Shown here one piece after another: positions 17,105 through 25,189 of a DNA stretch of 64,000 nt; positions within the stretch are counted from its first letter, which is position 1, and each line of letters opens with the position of its first letter. Source of the stretch: Pontibacter amylolyticus (GTDB lineage: Bacteria; Bacteroidota; Bacteroidia; Cytophagales; Hymenobacteraceae); assembly GCF_014638845.1 (NCBI RefSeq), contig NZ_BMFP01000007.1, positions 124,412 to 188,411 on the forward strand, given 5' to 3'. Made by a program: the position numbers and the translations under genes. Under the pieces are notes generated by a model. That model was not told where the DNA came from and searched no databases. It saw only the letters and a list, made by a program, of their open reading frames with translations.

Positions 17105-17991
17105 ACTTGAGCAATCAAACACTGGCACAGCGGCTGATCCTGGGCACGGCGCAGTTCGGGCTCCCTTACGGCATCAGCAACCAGCGCGGACAGATTCCGG
17201 AGTCCGAGGTGTCCGCTTTACTTGCCGAAGCAGCGAAGGCAGGTATAGACACCCTGGACACGGCGGCAGCCTACGGCAGCAGCGAGACGTGCCTGGGTAA
17301 TATCCTCAGCACGCTGCCAGGCATGTACCGCATCATCTCCAAGTACCCGCCCAACCAGCCCGACAAACCCATCGCGCAGGCCTTCCGCGAATCGCTGGAG
17401 CGACTGCGTGTTGACAAAATTTATGGCTATCTGCTGCACAGCTATGCGAGTTACAGTAGCAGGCCAGGTATACTGGACGAGCTCCAGGAACTGAAAACAT
17501 CCGGCCAGGTGGAGAAGATCGGTATATCCCTCTACCATCCGTCCGAGGCTGAGGAGTTGCTGCAACAAGAAGTGCCCATCGACCTGGTACAGTTCCCCTA
17601 CAGCATCTTCGACAGGCGCTTTGAGGAACTGCTGCCCGAGCTTCGGGAACGGGGAGTTGAGACGCACATCCGCTCCGTATACCTACAGGGACTCTACTTT
17701 ATGCAGCCGGACCAATTGCCGCTATACCTGCAGGAGGCAGCGCCCAAACTGGAGCGCATGCAAGAACTGGCCTGCGACTACCAACTTCCAATCGGGGCGG
17801 TTTGTCTGGGTTTTGCGCTGGCAAATCCTTATATTTCCAGAGTAGTGATCGGTGTGGAGAGCCTGCAGACCCTGCAGGAGAACATCAGCTTCAGCAAGAT
17901 GACCATCCCTCAAGCGCTGCATACCGAACTGTTAGCATTGAAAGAAGAAAACGAAACGATACTTTTACCCTACAAGTGGCCCGCACGATGA
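17101..17991 (+). CDS. Aldo/keto reductase in the pseudaminic acid locus
   Basis: 296 aa with a TTG start overlapping the pseC stop. The AKR catalytic tetrad is intact: Asp53 and Tyr58 in LDTAAAYGSSE, Lys81 in IISKYPP and His113 in LLHSYAS. It therefore should be an active NAD(P)H-dependent oxidoreductase. It is not one of the classical Pse enzymes, so it may act on a modified nonulosonic acid or its precursor; that is inference from operon position. It overlaps the following SDR gene by 4 bp (ATGA). Confidence 0.85.
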   Translation: MNLSNQTLAQRLILGTAQFGLPYGISNQRGQIPESEVSALLAEAAKAGIDTLDTAAAYGSSETCLGNILSTLPGMYRIISKYPPNQPDKPIAQAFRESLERLRVDKIYGYLLHSYASYSSRPGILDELQELKTSGQVEKIGISLYHPSEAEELLQQEVPIDLVQFPYSIFDRRFEELLPELRERGVETHIRSVYLQGLYFMQPDQLPLYLQEAAPKLERMQELACDYQLPIGAVCLGFALANPYISRVVIGVESLQTLQENISFSKMTIPQALHTELLALKEENETILLPYKWPAR

Positions 17992-18773
17992 GCAGTCTGT
18001 CCGATCTATTTTCCCTCACAGGTAAGGTGGCACTCGTCACCGGTGGCTACGGCCATCTGGGTACCGCCATCAGCCTGGGTCTGGCCGAGGCCGGTGCTAC
18101 CGTTTATGTGCTGGGCCGAAGCAAGGACAAATTCCAGGAGGCTTTCAGTAAGCATACTGCCCTTAGCATTTCATTCGTCTACTGCGACATCTCCGATACC
18201 AAAACCGTTACAGCCGCCTTTGAGCAGGTACAGCAGGAAGCGGGCCGAATCGACGTGCTGGTGAACAACGCCTTTTACTCCAAAGGACAGCAGCCGGAGC
18301 AACTCACGGACGAGGACTGGGCCTACGGCATCGACGGCAACCTGAACAGCGTCTACCGCTGCATCCGGGAGGCGATCCCCTACCTGAAGCAGCACGGCGG
18401 ACGCATCATCAACGTGTCGTCCATGTACGGCATGGTCTCCCCCGATTTCAGTATCTACGACGAAAGCCCGGCTTTCCTGAATCCGCCACACTACGGAGCC
18501 GCCAAGGCGGGCGTGCTGCAGCTCACACGCTACTTCGCCTGCTACCTGGGCAAGCACAATATCACCGTCAACGCCGTTACGCCGGGTCCTTTCCCGAGTG
18601 AACAGGTGCAGCAAAACGAGGTCTTTGTCGGGCAACTCAAAAAGAAGAACCCGCTGGGTCGCATTGGCCAGCCCGACGACCTGAAAGGGGCCTTCGTATA
18701 CCTGGCCTCGGACGCTTCGGCCTTTATGACGGGTCAGAACATGGTGCTGGACGGAGGCTGGACGGCATGGTAA
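17988..18773 (+). CDS. SDR-family oxidoreductase in the pseudaminic acid locus
   Basis: 261 aa. The start ATG overlaps the stop of the aldo/keto reductase; the frame is open further upstream but only as a shadow. The NAD(P) motif is TGGYGHLGTAIS (about 18-29), NNAFYS is the NNAG-like element, and the active site is INVSSMYG with YGAAK (Tyr169/Lys173). It ends MTGQNMVLDGGWTAW, typical of classical SDRs. PtmA-like SDRs occur in other nonulosonic-acid loci, so a role in tailoring the sugar is plausible. It overlaps the cytidylyltransferase gene by 7 bp. Confidence 0.87.
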   Translation: MSSLSDLFSLTGKVALVTGGYGHLGTAISLGLAEAGATVYVLGRSKDKFQEAFSKHTALSISFVYCDISDTKTVTAAFEQVQQEAGRIDVLVNNAFYSKGQQPEQLTDEDWAYGIDGNLNSVYRCIREAIPYLKQHGGRIINVSSMYGMVSPDFSIYDESPAFLNPPHYGAAKAGVLQLTRYFACYLGKHNITVNAVTPGPFPSEQVQQNEVFVGQLKKKNPLGRIGQPDDLKGAFVYLASDASAFMTGQNMVLDGGWTAW

Positions 18774-19576
18774 AGGTCGGCGCCATCATACAGGTGCGCC
18801 TGGGCTCGGAGCGACTGCCGGGCAAAGCGCTGTTGCCGCTGCCCTTCGGTGAAACTACCAGCCTGCTGGAGCATGTGGTGACGAATGCCCACGCGGCCCA
18901 ATCGCTGCAACAAACGATCATCGCGACCACCACCCGAAGCGCCGACGATGCCATTGAGGCTTTTTGCAGCGCTAGGGAAATTCCCTGTCTGCGTGGCTCT
19001 GCTGACGATGTGCTGGACAGATTCCGACAGGCTGCGCATACCTCTGAACTGGATCTGATCGTGCGGCTCACCGGCGACAACCCCTTTGTGATGCCGGAAA
19101 CGATCGACCAGGCAGTAGAGAAGTTGTTACAGACAGCATCAGATTATACCATCACCACCGGACTTCCCCTGGGCACCAACGTGGAGGTATTTACCCGTCA
19201 AACCTTGGAAAAAGCCGCCGCACAGGCCACGGCAGAAGCCGACCGGGAGCACGTAACGCCCTATATCAGGAGAGAAGCCGGATTCAGAAGGAAGATCTTG
19301 CCTTTTGATTCCCCCATCGAAGTGCTGCGCCTGACCGTAGACTACCCGACAGACTACGCGTTGGCTGCCCTGCTTTTCGAGCGGCTCTGGAAACCGGGCC
19401 AGTCGATCACGCACGAGGCAATTGGCCAGTTGCTGCACGAGCAGCCCTGGCTGCAGGAAATCAATGCCGCCAATGCGCAGCGGCAGGTCTTTGTAACCGA
19501 GGAAGACGAAATCGCAGCCGCCAGGAAACTGCTGCAGGCCGGAGGATTTAGCAGGGCGCTTTTAAAACTAGGCTAG
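18767..19576 (+). CDS. SpsF/PseF-like cytidylyltransferase (probable CMP-pseudaminate synthetase)
   Basis: 269 aa. The N-terminal nucleotide-binding signature IIQVRLGSERLPGKALLPL belongs to the SpsF/KdsB/NeuA cytidylyltransferase group, and LIVRLTGDNPFV follows. It looks more like SpsF than the classical NeuA-type PseF. In this position it is the only candidate to activate the sugar with CTP, so PseF function is inferred from context. It overlaps the SDR gene by 7 bp and is separated from pseGH by 1 bp, so translation is probably coupled. Confidence 0.82.
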   Translation: MVKVGAIIQVRLGSERLPGKALLPLPFGETTSLLEHVVTNAHAAQSLQQTIIATTTRSADDAIEAFCSAREIPCLRGSADDVLDRFRQAAHTSELDLIVRLTGDNPFVMPETIDQAVEKLLQTASDYTITTGLPLGTNVEVFTRQTLEKAAAQATAEADREHVTPYIRREAGFRRKILPFDSPIEVLRLTVDYPTDYALAALLFERLWKPGQSITHEAIGQLLHEQPWLQEINAANAQRQVFVTEEDEIAAARKLLQAGGFSRALLKLG

Positions 19577-19577
19577 T

Positions 19578-21062
19578 ATGAACAGGAAGACACGCATTAT
19601 TTTCAGGGCAGACGGGAACAGCCGCATTGGGCTGGGACACGTCATGCGCTCTCTGGCGCTGGCACACATGCTGCGCCGTGACTATGAGTGCGTGTTCGCC
19701 ATTCAGTCCCCCGACCAGGTGCTGCAGGAACGGATACGGGAGGTATGCGACGGCATCATCGTGCTTCCTCCTGCTGAGCCCGACGTTGACCGCTTTGTGC
19801 ACGAACTGGATGCTTATATTTCAGCAGAAGAGATCGTGGTGCTGGACGGCTATACCTTTGGCACAGTTTACCAGCAAAACATAAAATCACGTGGCGCGGC
19901 CTTGGTTTGCATCGACGATATTCATGCCTATACTTTCGTGTCCGATGTGGTCATCAATCCGGCAGGTGGGGTTTCGGACGAGCGTTACCAGACAGCACCC
20001 TATACCCGGTTGCTGCTCGGTCCGCATTATGCGCTGCTCCGTCCTGTTTTCCTGAGAGCCGCCAAAGCTGCCCGGGCTATACCAGAGGGTGAGCTGCGTG
20101 TGCTGGTTTGTATGGGTGGTGCCGACCCAGATAACCATACCTGGCAGTCTTTGGAAGAGATGCAAGCTATACCTGCCGTGAAGCATATCGAAATAGTGGT
20201 GGGCAGCGCCTACAGCCATTCTTCTGAACTGAAGCAGTACCTCAAAAAATATCCGCAGGCCAAACTGCACCGCGATTTGTCTGCCGAAAGTCTGCGACGT
20301 CTGATGGCAGAGTGTCAAGCCGCTGTCACCTCAGCCAGCGGTATTTCTTATGAATACGCCGCCGTGGGAGGTATTTTGTTTGTAAAACAAACCGCCGACA
20401 ACCAGGCAGGCATGCACCAGTTCCTGACCTCTACAGGTATAGCGCGTGACTACAGCAGCCTTTCGCAGGTGTTACAGGCAGGTATAAGTGAGCGGGAGTT
20501 TGAGTCTCAACTTACAATCCAGCGCCAGCACTTCGACGGCAAAAGCCCGGAGCGGCTGTTGGAGATGTTCCAAAGTCTTGGTCTAACAACCCAACTGAAA
20601 CTCCGGAAAGCTATACCTGAGGACTTGCACCTGCTATTTGACTGGGCCAATGACCCGGAGGTACGGCGGCACTCCTTCAACCCGGAACCGATTCCACTGG
20701 AGGACCACACTCGCTGGTTTCAAGCCAAGCTTGACAACCCCGACGCCATCCTCTATCTTGCTGAGGCGGATGGCAAGCCGGCCGCCCACATCCGCTTCGA
20801 TATCCACGACAACACGGCTACGATCAGCTACCTGATTGGGGCTGACTACCGCGGCAAAGGGCTGGGCCATACCGTACTGCTCAAAGGTATACAGCAGTTG
20901 ATGCAGGACCGACCCGATGTACAGCTTGTGGCGGGACTGGTAGAGCAGCAGAACAAAGCATCTGTGCGGTCATTTGAGAAAGCTGGTTTTGCGTACGGAG
21001 AAGCAGATCCCGCGCACCCGAAAGCATTCCGTTTTGTCTGGCAGCCAACGGCCAGCGCATAG
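19578..21062 (+). CDS. Fused PseG hydrolase - PseH acetyltransferase
   Basis: 494 aa, too long for PseG alone. Residues 1-330 are PseG: RADGNSRIGLGHVMRS with the catalytic-type His21, VLDGYTF, and VTSASGISYEYAAVGG in the C-terminal GT-B half. It removes UDP from UDP-2,4-diacetamido-2,4,6-trideoxy-L-altrose. Residues about 338-494 are a GNAT domain (LKLRKAIPEDLHLLFDWAND, SYLIGADYRGKGLG, FEKAGF) matching PseH, which N-acetylates C4 of the amino sugar. One polypeptide thus supplies two pathway steps. The pathway order is PseH then PseG, so substrate channelling is possible. No frameshift or internal stop is seen. Confidence 0.9.
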   Translation: MNRKTRIIFRADGNSRIGLGHVMRSLALAHMLRRDYECVFAIQSPDQVLQERIREVCDGIIVLPPAEPDVDRFVHELDAYISAEEIVVLDGYTFGTVYQQNIKSRGAALVCIDDIHAYTFVSDVVINPAGGVSDERYQTAPYTRLLLGPHYALLRPVFLRAAKAARAIPEGELRVLVCMGGADPDNHTWQSLEEMQAIPAVKHIEIVVGSAYSHSSELKQYLKKYPQAKLHRDLSAESLRRLMAECQAAVTSASGISYEYAAVGGILFVKQTADNQAGMHQFLTSTGIARDYSSLSQVLQAGISEREFESQLTIQRQHFDGKSPERLLEMFQSLGLTTQLKLRKAIPEDLHLLFDWANDPEVRRHSFNPEPIPLEDHTRWFQAKLDNPDAILYLAEADGKPAAHIRFDIHDNTATISYLIGADYRGKGLGHTVLLKGIQQLMQDRPDVQLVAGLVEQQNKASVRSFEKAGFAYGEADPAHPKAFRFVWQPTASA

Positions 21063-21077
21063 TTTAGAAACAAAACC

Positions 21078-22121
21078 ATGATCAACGATATCAATATAGC
21101 CGGCCGTCTGATCGGCCCTTCCCATAAGCCCTTTATCATCGCCGAGATGTCGGGCAACCACAACCAGTCGCTGGAGCGCGCGCTGGCTATTGTGGACGCC
21201 GCCGCTGACGCGGGGGCCGACGCCATCAAGCTGCAGACCTACACGGCCGACACCATGACGCTTCCCGGCGCCCTCACCATTGAGGACGAGGGTTCGCCCT
21301 GGAAAGGACGTGAGCTGTATGACCTCTACAAAGAGGCCTATACCCCCTGGGAGTGGCACCAGCCGATCTTCGAGCGGGCACGGGAGCGCGGCATCATCGC
21401 ATTCTCCTCCCCTTTCGACGAGTCGGCGGTGGACTTTTTGGAGAGTCTGGATGCGCCCGCCTACAAGATCGCCTCTTTTGAGAATACGGACCACCCGCTG
21501 CTGCGCAAAGTGGCCGCCACCGGCAAACCTGTGATCATGAGCACCGGCGCTGCCACCGTGCAGGAGGTGGCCGAGGCCGTGCAGGTGCTGCGCGAGGAGG
21601 GCTGTCTGGAGCTGATTCTGCTAAAGTGCACCTCCACCTACCCGGCCACGCCGGAGAACACAAACCTGCGCACCATCCCGCACCTGAGCGCCCTGTACGA
21701 CGTGCAGGTCGGCCTTTCGGACCATACCATGGGCGTTGGGGCCTCTGTCGCCGCTGTGGCACTGGGCGCGACCGTCATCGAGAAGCACTTTACGCTCAGC
21801 CGCGCCGACGGTGGGGTGGACTCCGCCTTTTCGCTAGAGCCTGCCGAACTGCGGTCGCTGGTGGTGGAGTCGGAAAGGGCCTGGCTGGCGATGGGGCGGG
21901 TGCAGTACGGCGTGCAGCGGGCGGAGGAGAAAAGCCGGCTCTTCAAGCGCTCGGTCTATGCTTCGAAAGACATTCAGGCAGGTGAAGCCTTCACCAAAGA
22001 GAATATCCGCGTGATCAGGCCGGGCCTGGGGCTAGCGCCGAAACATTATGATAACCTGCTGGGTAAGAGTGCCGCACAGGACATCAAAGCGGGCACGCCG
22101 TTGAGCTGGGACATGGTATAA
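21078..22121 (+). CDS. pseI: Pseudaminic acid synthase
   Basis: 347 aa. N-terminal NeuB-type TIM barrel with FIIAEMSGNHNQSLERAL, DAIKLQTYTADTMTL, KIASFENTDHPLL and VIEKHFTLSRADGG; a C-terminal antifreeze-like (SAF) domain follows (FKRSVYASKDIQAGEAFT). EMSGNHNQ points to PseI rather than sialic-acid NeuB or LegI. It condenses the hexose with phosphoenolpyruvate to make pseudaminic acid. Like pseC it appears GC-rich and is poor in the AGGTATA motif. The next gene starts 3 bp after its stop. Confidence 0.93.
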   Translation: MINDINIAGRLIGPSHKPFIIAEMSGNHNQSLERALAIVDAAADAGADAIKLQTYTADTMTLPGALTIEDEGSPWKGRELYDLYKEAYTPWEWHQPIFERARERGIIAFSSPFDESAVDFLESLDAPAYKIASFENTDHPLLRKVAATGKPVIMSTGAATVQEVAEAVQVLREEGCLELILLKCTSTYPATPENTNLRTIPHLSALYDVQVGLSDHTMGVGASVAAVALGATVIEKHFTLSRADGGVDSAFSLEPAELRSLVVESERAWLAMGRVQYGVQRAEEKSRLFKRSVYASKDIQAGEAFTKENIRVIRPGLGLAPKHYDNLLGKSAAQDIKAGTPLSWDMV

Positions 22122-22124
22122 CAC

Positions 22125-23438
22125 ATGAAAAACTGGTATACGCTCTACAGCAACATCTTATACCTGCACTTTTCCGAAGGATTTTACCTACTGCCGGAAA
22201 GTGCCAAAAATGCAGCCTCTCCTTCCAATCCGTTCCTGCGTGTGCTGCGCATGGCCGGCTATACCCTGGTGCGGCTGCTGGGCAATCTGTTCACGTCAGT
22301 AGAGCAGCCGGAGCGACTGCAGGGCAAGGTATGGCTGTATGTGGTGAGTCAGAACAATTACGACAGTTTGCACTTTCTGGAGGCTGCTATACCTGAAGCC
22401 GTGATGGTAGCCGGCCAGAGCAAGGCCATTGGCAGGTATAACCAGCAGGTGGCACGCCTCTCGCTTCGCAAAAAGCTCTTCTATTACTACAAGTTTCTGC
22501 CACTTTTCTTCCGATTTCTCTCGCATCGAAAAAACAGTACGCTCCGCTTCGTGGACCTGCTCTACGATGCCGTCGGCTTTTACGAGGTATACCTGCAAAA
22601 GCTCCGGAAATACCGACCGCAGGCCATCGTGTTTGCCAACGACCACAATGCCGATGCCCGCGCCATGCTGCTGGCGGCGAAGGAGTTGGGCATATCTACC
22701 GTTTACGTGCAGCACTCCAGTGTAAGCAACCTGTTCCCGCCGCTGGCCTTTGACCTGGATCTGCTCGAGGGACAGGACTCGCTGGACAAGTACAGGCAAT
22801 GCGGTCCGGTACACGGCCGGGTGGAGTTTATCGGGATGCCAAAAGCTGATCAGTTTGTGCCGCTCCGCAACAGGAACCACCGCGTGCAAACACTGGGTAT
22901 AGCCTGTAACCTCATGGACCGGGTAGAGGAAGTCGAGCAGTTAATCCGACATATCAGCCATGATTTCCCGCAGTTAAAAATTCTGCTGCGCCCCCACCCC
23001 CGCGACAAGCGCAGCTATACCTTTGCCACAGGCATCAGCTCGAACATTAACCTTACTAACCCGCGACAACAGTCTGTTTTTGAGTACCTGCGCGAACTGG
23101 ATATGCTGGTGAGCGGAAACTCCGGCATCCACCTGGAGGCGGTGCTGCTGAATGTGTGGTCCGTCTATTTCAACTTCAACCCCAAAGAGGAATTGCACGA
23201 CTATTACGGCTACGTAACGCACGGGCTTGTGGAAGAGGCGGCTTCATATGATACCCTAAAACCGCTACTGGAGCAAGGCATCCAGCAAAAACCCGAGGTA
23301 TACCTACGGGCCAAATATTATAATGCGACAGTGGGTACGGAATACGATGGCCGAAGTGGAGAGAAAGCGAGTGCCCTTATTAATAGTATGCTGGCTGAGA
23401 GCAAGCGTTGTCATTTTCATACTGGCAACTCTGCCTGA
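22125..23438 (+). CDS. GT-B-like glycosyltransferase, candidate pseudaminyl transferase
   Basis: 437 aa, not a family recognised with confidence. The C-terminal half has features of polysialyltransferase or CDP-glycerol-type GT-B enzymes: FANDHNADARAML, VYVQHSSVSNLFPPL, KILLRPHPRDKRS and MLVSGNSGIHLEAVLL. No signal peptide or clear membrane span is seen. Being between pseI and the flippase, it is the best candidate to transfer pseudaminic acid from CMP; that is inference. Motif copies are frequent here, including two close AGGTATACCT palindromes. Confidence 0.65.
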   Translation: MKNWYTLYSNILYLHFSEGFYLLPESAKNAASPSNPFLRVLRMAGYTLVRLLGNLFTSVEQPERLQGKVWLYVVSQNNYDSLHFLEAAIPEAVMVAGQSKAIGRYNQQVARLSLRKKLFYYYKFLPLFFRFLSHRKNSTLRFVDLLYDAVGFYEVYLQKLRKYRPQAIVFANDHNADARAMLLAAKELGISTVYVQHSSVSNLFPPLAFDLDLLEGQDSLDKYRQCGPVHGRVEFIGMPKADQFVPLRNRNHRVQTLGIACNLMDRVEEVEQLIRHISHDFPQLKILLRPHPRDKRSYTFATGISSNINLTNPRQQSVFEYLRELDMLVSGNSGIHLEAVLLNVWSVYFNFNPKEELHDYYGYVTHGLVEEAASYDTLKPLLEQGIQQKPEVYLRAKYYNATVGTEYDGRSGEKASALINSMLAESKRCHFHTGNSA

Positions 23439-23444
23439 ATCGTC

Positions 23445-23452
23445 TACCTTTG
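23445..23452 (+). promoter_or_regulatory. Bacteroidota -7 box for the flippase gene
   Basis: TACCTTTG matches TAnnTTTG, 17 bp before the ATG, and suggests the flippase can also be transcribed independently of the pse operon. Confidence 0.6.
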
Positions 23453-23469
23453 TGGCCTGAATTAGAAAC

Positions 23470-24945
23470 ATGAGTAAACATCTCCAGCGCGAGGGAATCT
23501 GGAACACCATCATTTCATATGCCGGCATCGTGATCGGCTATGTGAACACGATCCTGCTTTTCCCGAACTTTCTGGAAGAGGAGGAAGTGGGCCTCACCCG
23601 CCTGCTGATCCAGATCTCGGTGATGTTCGCGCAGTTCTCGGCGCTCGGCTTCGTGAATATGAGTGTGCGCTACTTCCCCTATTTCCGGGACAAGGGCAAG
23701 GAGCACCACGGATTCCTGTTCCTGCTGCTGGCTATACCTGTGCTGGGCTTTGGTGTTATATCGGGCCTATTCCTGCTGTTCAAGCCGGTCGTGGTCGACT
23801 ACTACATCGAGAACTCCCCCCTCCTGCTCGATTACTATTACTTTGTGATCCCGCTGGCCTTTTTCACGCTGCTCTTCAACCTGCTCACGGCCTACCTGCG
23901 CTCGCTATTCAAGACCATCATATCGTCCTTCGCCCAGGATTTTCTGCTGCGCATCCTCACAACGGTGCTGATAGGTCTTTATGCCTTTGACTGGATCGAT
24001 TTCAGGCAGTTCGTGTTGCTCTACATTGTTATCAATGCCACGATCACGCTGACGCTGGCAGTGTATGCGCTGTGGCTGAAGCAGTTGTTTTTGCGGCCAC
24101 GCCTGGCCGCGCTCAGCATTGTACCGCTGCGGGAAATGCTCTACTATGGCTTCTTCACTTTCCTGGGCAACATTTCGGTAACCATTATCACCACAGTCGA
24201 CCAGATCATGATCAGCTCATACAGCCTGGGCGACAATGGGGTTTATACCACCGCTTTCTTTATCACCAGTGCCATTATGGTGCCGGCCCGCTCAATCTTC
24301 AAGATTGCCTTTCCGCAGGTGGCAGAGTACTGGAAGGACCAGAATATGACAGGTATGGCAAGCCTCTACAAGCAGGTCACGCTTATCAACCTCATCGTTG
24401 GCTTGCTGCTGTTTATTGGCATCTGGGCCAATATCGACAACCTGTTCTCGTTTATGCCGGAAACCTACCGGGCAGGCAAGTATGTGGTGCTGTTCCTTTC
24501 CATGGCCCGCATCATCGACCTGGCCACAGGTATAAACGGCATTATTTTGGCCACTTCCGAAAAATATCGCTGGGATTTGCTTTTTAACGTGGTGCTGGCG
24601 GGCCTTACGATCTGGACGAACTATGTTTTCATTCCGCTCTACGGCATCAACGGAGCGGCCCTCGCTTCGATGATCTCGTATGTGACGATCAACCTGTTGC
24701 GTCTGTTCTTTGTGCAATGGCTCTACAAAATGCAGCCTTTCGCCTGGAGTTCTGTGACCGTGACAATTATTGCGGCCGTAGCGCTGGGCGCCTCATACCT
24801 GCTGCCCTTTCTCGGGAATTTATACCTGGATATTGTGGTGCGCTCCCTGATCATCACCGCCATTTACGTGGGCCTGATGCTTGGCCTGAAGGTATACCCG
24901 GCTATGAACGAATGGCTGCTGAATTTCGTCCGCAGACAAGCGTAG
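23470..24945 (+). CDS. Wzx-like oligosaccharide flippase / polysaccharide export membrane protein
   Basis: 491 aa with about 12-14 hydrophobic segments. The N-terminus (GIWNTIISYAGIVIGYVNTIL) and the motif LLFPNFLEEEEVGLTRLLIQ are typical of MATE/MOP-superfamily flippases of the RfbX/Wzx type. It would move lipid-linked oligosaccharide across the inner membrane, presumably the pseudaminic-acid-containing unit made by the upstream genes. It ends the locus and is followed by an inverted-repeat element. Confidence 0.85.
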   Translation: MSKHLQREGIWNTIISYAGIVIGYVNTILLFPNFLEEEEVGLTRLLIQISVMFAQFSALGFVNMSVRYFPYFRDKGKEHHGFLFLLLAIPVLGFGVISGLFLLFKPVVVDYYIENSPLLLDYYYFVIPLAFFTLLFNLLTAYLRSLFKTIISSFAQDFLLRILTTVLIGLYAFDWIDFRQFVLLYIVINATITLTLAVYALWLKQLFLRPRLAALSIVPLREMLYYGFFTFLGNISVTIITTVDQIMISSYSLGDNGVYTTAFFITSAIMVPARSIFKIAFPQVAEYWKDQNMTGMASLYKQVTLINLIVGLLLFIGIWANIDNLFSFMPETYRAGKYVVLFLSMARIIDLATGINGIILATSEKYRWDLLFNVVLAGLTIWTNYVFIPLYGINGAALASMISYVTINLLRLFFVQWLYKMQPFAWSSVTVTIIAAVALGASYLLPFLGNLYLDIVVRSLIITAIYVGLMLGLKVYPAMNEWLLNFVRRQA

Positions 24946-24964
24946 CGGATTCCTGAAAAAATTA

Positions 24965-25176
24965 TTGACAAAGGAATCCTTTGACAAAGGACTTTTCAGG
25001 GTATGGCTGGATGATGGTAGAAACGTGCGTGAGGCTCTCTCTATACTTCTCTTGGTATGATACCTAAGCCTGCCTAGTAATATGTTCAGTCAGAGGTGAC
25101 CTTTGTCTAACGGCTTTCCCAAAGCTCATAGGTAAGCAAGCTTTCGAAATTCCTTTGTCACAAGGTCTTTTGTCAA
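24965..25176. repeat. Inverted-repeat element between flippase and ftsE
   Basis: A left arm at 24965-24997 and a right arm at 25145-25176 are imperfect inverted copies sharing ttgacaaa and tgacaaagga modules; a further cctttgtc copy is at 25102-25109. The span of about 212 bp has no ORF. It could be a MITE-like element or a large terminator structure between convergent genes. Confidence 0.6.
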
Positions 25177-25189
25177 AATATCAAGAAAA

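Noticed and set aside
16381..17128. Long alternative frames overlapping pseC on both strands
   Set aside because: They are shadows caused by the high GC3 of pseC; the PLP-enzyme frame has all motifs.
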